Origin: Rheinheimera sp.
GTDB taxonomy: Bacteria; Pseudomonadota; Gammaproteobacteria; Enterobacterales; Alteromonadaceae
Assembly (NCBI GenBank): GCA_003543135.1
Contig: DPJG01000010.1
Span: 1 to 64,000, forward strand
Direction: 5' to 3'
DNA length: 64,000 nt
Part shown: positions 63,069 to 64,000 of the stretch, in pieces
Layout of the letters: every line of letters starts with the position of its first letter
How positions within the stretch are numbered: the first letter of the stretch is position 1
Notes under the pieces: generated by a model
Told to the model about the DNA's origin: nothing
Databases searched by the model: none
Seen by the model: the letters and a program-made list of their open reading frames with translations, nothing else
Program-made: the position numbers and the translations under genes

Positions 63069-63697
63069 GAAGCTGACAATATCAAGTTTTCGTCAGGTTT
63101 TTTTTGTCTCTATTTTGGCAATATGCAGAGGCGTTATCGATGAAAGGAACAACATAAATCCAGGGTTGGATAAAAAACGTTTCCTGCCTGGCTGGACTCA
63201 GTCCAGCCTTTTTCTTTTGAATCGCTGAATTTTACGTGATCGGTGTTTTTGCCGTTTTGACTGGTGTGAGCAACTACCTGTCATGTAAATCTGCGTTAAA
63301 TCTAATCTTTAAAACTCAGCCGGTTTTTCATTTTGTTGCCTGGAACAAGCTGCCGCATACTGTATTTGGCATCAAAAAGTTGCTGGTACCATTGCTGCTC
63401 CCGATGTTCGAACAACCAGCTGATGGAAAAATAACCGGCAGCAGAGTTGTTGTTGTGGCAGAGAACAACGGGTAGCAATCAGTATCAGGTGATGACACAA
63501 AATAGACAGCAACACATGGGGTGCGGTATCTGGTAAAGCCGGGGTTGAGCAGAAGCCTGAATGTTATCTGGCAGTTTTTATGCTGTGCAGCCAGGTTGAA
63601 TTTAACACCTGGCTGTCTGATGAGATAACAACCACCTGCAGCCGACGTGCTGTATTCCATCTCTGCCCAAATGAACCCGCGTTGTTTTGTTACCAGC
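63069..63697. other. 629-base region without a supported gene
   Basis: It contains a hairpin terminator at 63190-63213. Open frames on both strands overlap and read as proline/cysteine-rich or hydrophobic noise with no family similarity, so none is called. Confidence 0.45.
63190..63214 (+). terminator. Hairpin terminator
   Basis: GGCTGGAC (63190-63197) pairs with GTCCAGCC (63201-63208) around TCA and is followed by TTTTTC, ending the upstream plus-strand transcript. Confidence 0.82.
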
Positions 63698-64000
63698 TTA
63701 AATTTTAAAGGTTTGAATGGACTGCTGCAGTGTGTCGGCGCTTTGTGCCACAGCATCACTGTGATTTAAAGTCCGGCTGGCTTTGTCACTGCTTTGCTGT
63801 GCCAGTTCGACCATCCGGCTCATATTCTGCCCAATGGCAGAGCCGAGTTGCAGCTGATTGTCGGTGGCATCAGCAATCACTGCACTAATACCATGCATTT
63901 GGGTAATCGCCTGATTAATTCCCGTTAATGACGCCACCAGTTCGCTGTTATGGCCAACACAGGTATCAGCATCAGTTTTACCTCTGCTAATCGCCTGCAC
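63698..64000 (-). CDS. Methyl-accepting chemotaxis protein, C-terminal fragment
   Basis: The last 100 residues of a chemoreceptor that runs off the right end of the window. The helical pattern (ITQMHGISAVIADATDNQLQLGSAIGQNMSRMVELAQQSSDKASRTLNHS) fits the trailing cytoplasmic helix of the MCP signalling domain after the hairpin tip. The tip itself lies beyond the edge, so the sensory domain is unknown. No CheR-docking pentapeptide (NWETF type) ends it; it finishes SIQTFKI. Confidence 0.85.
   Translation of the reverse strand: MQAISRGKTDADTCVGHNSELVASLTGINQAITQMHGISAVIADATDNQLQLGSAIGQNMSRMVELAQQSSDKASRTLNHSDAVAQSADTLQQSIQTFKI

Noticed and set aside
63236-63475. Small plus-strand gene in the last gap
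   Set aside because: It overlaps a similar-length minus-strand frame, has no ribosome site, and resembles no family.
1-64000. CRISPR arrays, IS elements, phage genes, tRNA and rRNA genes
   Set aside because: None were found: no spaced direct repeats, no transposase, integrase or phage structural motifs, and no cloverleaf candidate I could support by eye.

Overview
The window looks like a contiguous chromosomal stretch of a free-living gammaproteobacterium, most likely Alteromonadales/Chromatiaceae and similar to Rheinheimera. This is an inference from gene content and order, not a database match. The core blocks are gammaproteobacterial: rsmD divergent from ftsY-ftsE-ftsX followed by rpoH; gpmI-envC-yibQ divergent from yibN-grxC-secB-gpsA; glnA with ntrB-ntrC divergent from typA; and cpxRA divergent from a cpxP/spy-like gene. 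The accessory content (PEP-CTERM protein, many c-di-GMP proteins, large secreted GH31 enzyme, very glutamine-rich proteins) fits an aquatic bacterium that degrades polymers. I saw no insertion sequence, prophage, CRISPR array, tRNA or rRNA.

Layout. 1-6.4 kb: VOC protein, TPR-GGDEF cyclase, a hypothetical exported protein, DUF2789, a PepSY-type membrane protein and a periplasmic solute-binding protein. 6.4-10.8 kb: a 1111-residue secreted GH31 glycosidase with accessory binding domains, and an orphan TonB-like anchored protein. 10.9-15.8 kb: a divergent ampR-ampC pair, a small exported protein, a decayed copy of the ampC 3' end, a second-type signal peptidase I and a DCC protein. 15.9-18.3 kb: an ECF sigma / putative anti-sigma / periplasmic coiled-coil operon. 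18.3-25.2 kb: lipoprotein, HD-GYP response regulator, DUF2721, MarC/YhgN, a Q-rich coiled-coil protein, YjaG and a PEP-CTERM protein. 25.3-31.5 kb: rsmD, ftsYEX, an EAL/HDOD protein and rpoH. 31.6-38 kb: cell-separation and glycolysis cluster, then yibN-grxC-secB-gpsA. 38-48 kb: a degenerate GGDEF/EAL protein, trmL, a CDF transporter, a lysophospholipase-like hydrolase downstream of cpxRA, the cpxP-like gene, and a secreted lipase with a partner protein. 47.8-52.8 kb: nitrogen regulation block. 52.9-64 kb: typA, REC-TPR protein, apbE, yihY, pip, dtd, a spermidine-synthase-like protein, a madA/yiiD-like fusion, an epimerase-like protein, a membrane protein and the C-terminus of a chemotaxis receptor.

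How it works together. The most informative regulatory signals are a perfect CIRCE inverted repeat between a sigma70-type promoter and the rpoH start, which suggests HrcA control of sigma32; NtrC-type boxes both upstream of glnA and at the ntrB start; a CpxR-like box between cpxR and cpxP; and an AmpR-type intergenic region. No single locus is clearly a wholly new system. The best candidates for undescribed biology are the HrcA-rpoH circuit, the ECF/anti-sigma/coiled-coil operon, the ampC remnant next to an intact ampC, and the catalytically degenerate c-di-GMP proteins.
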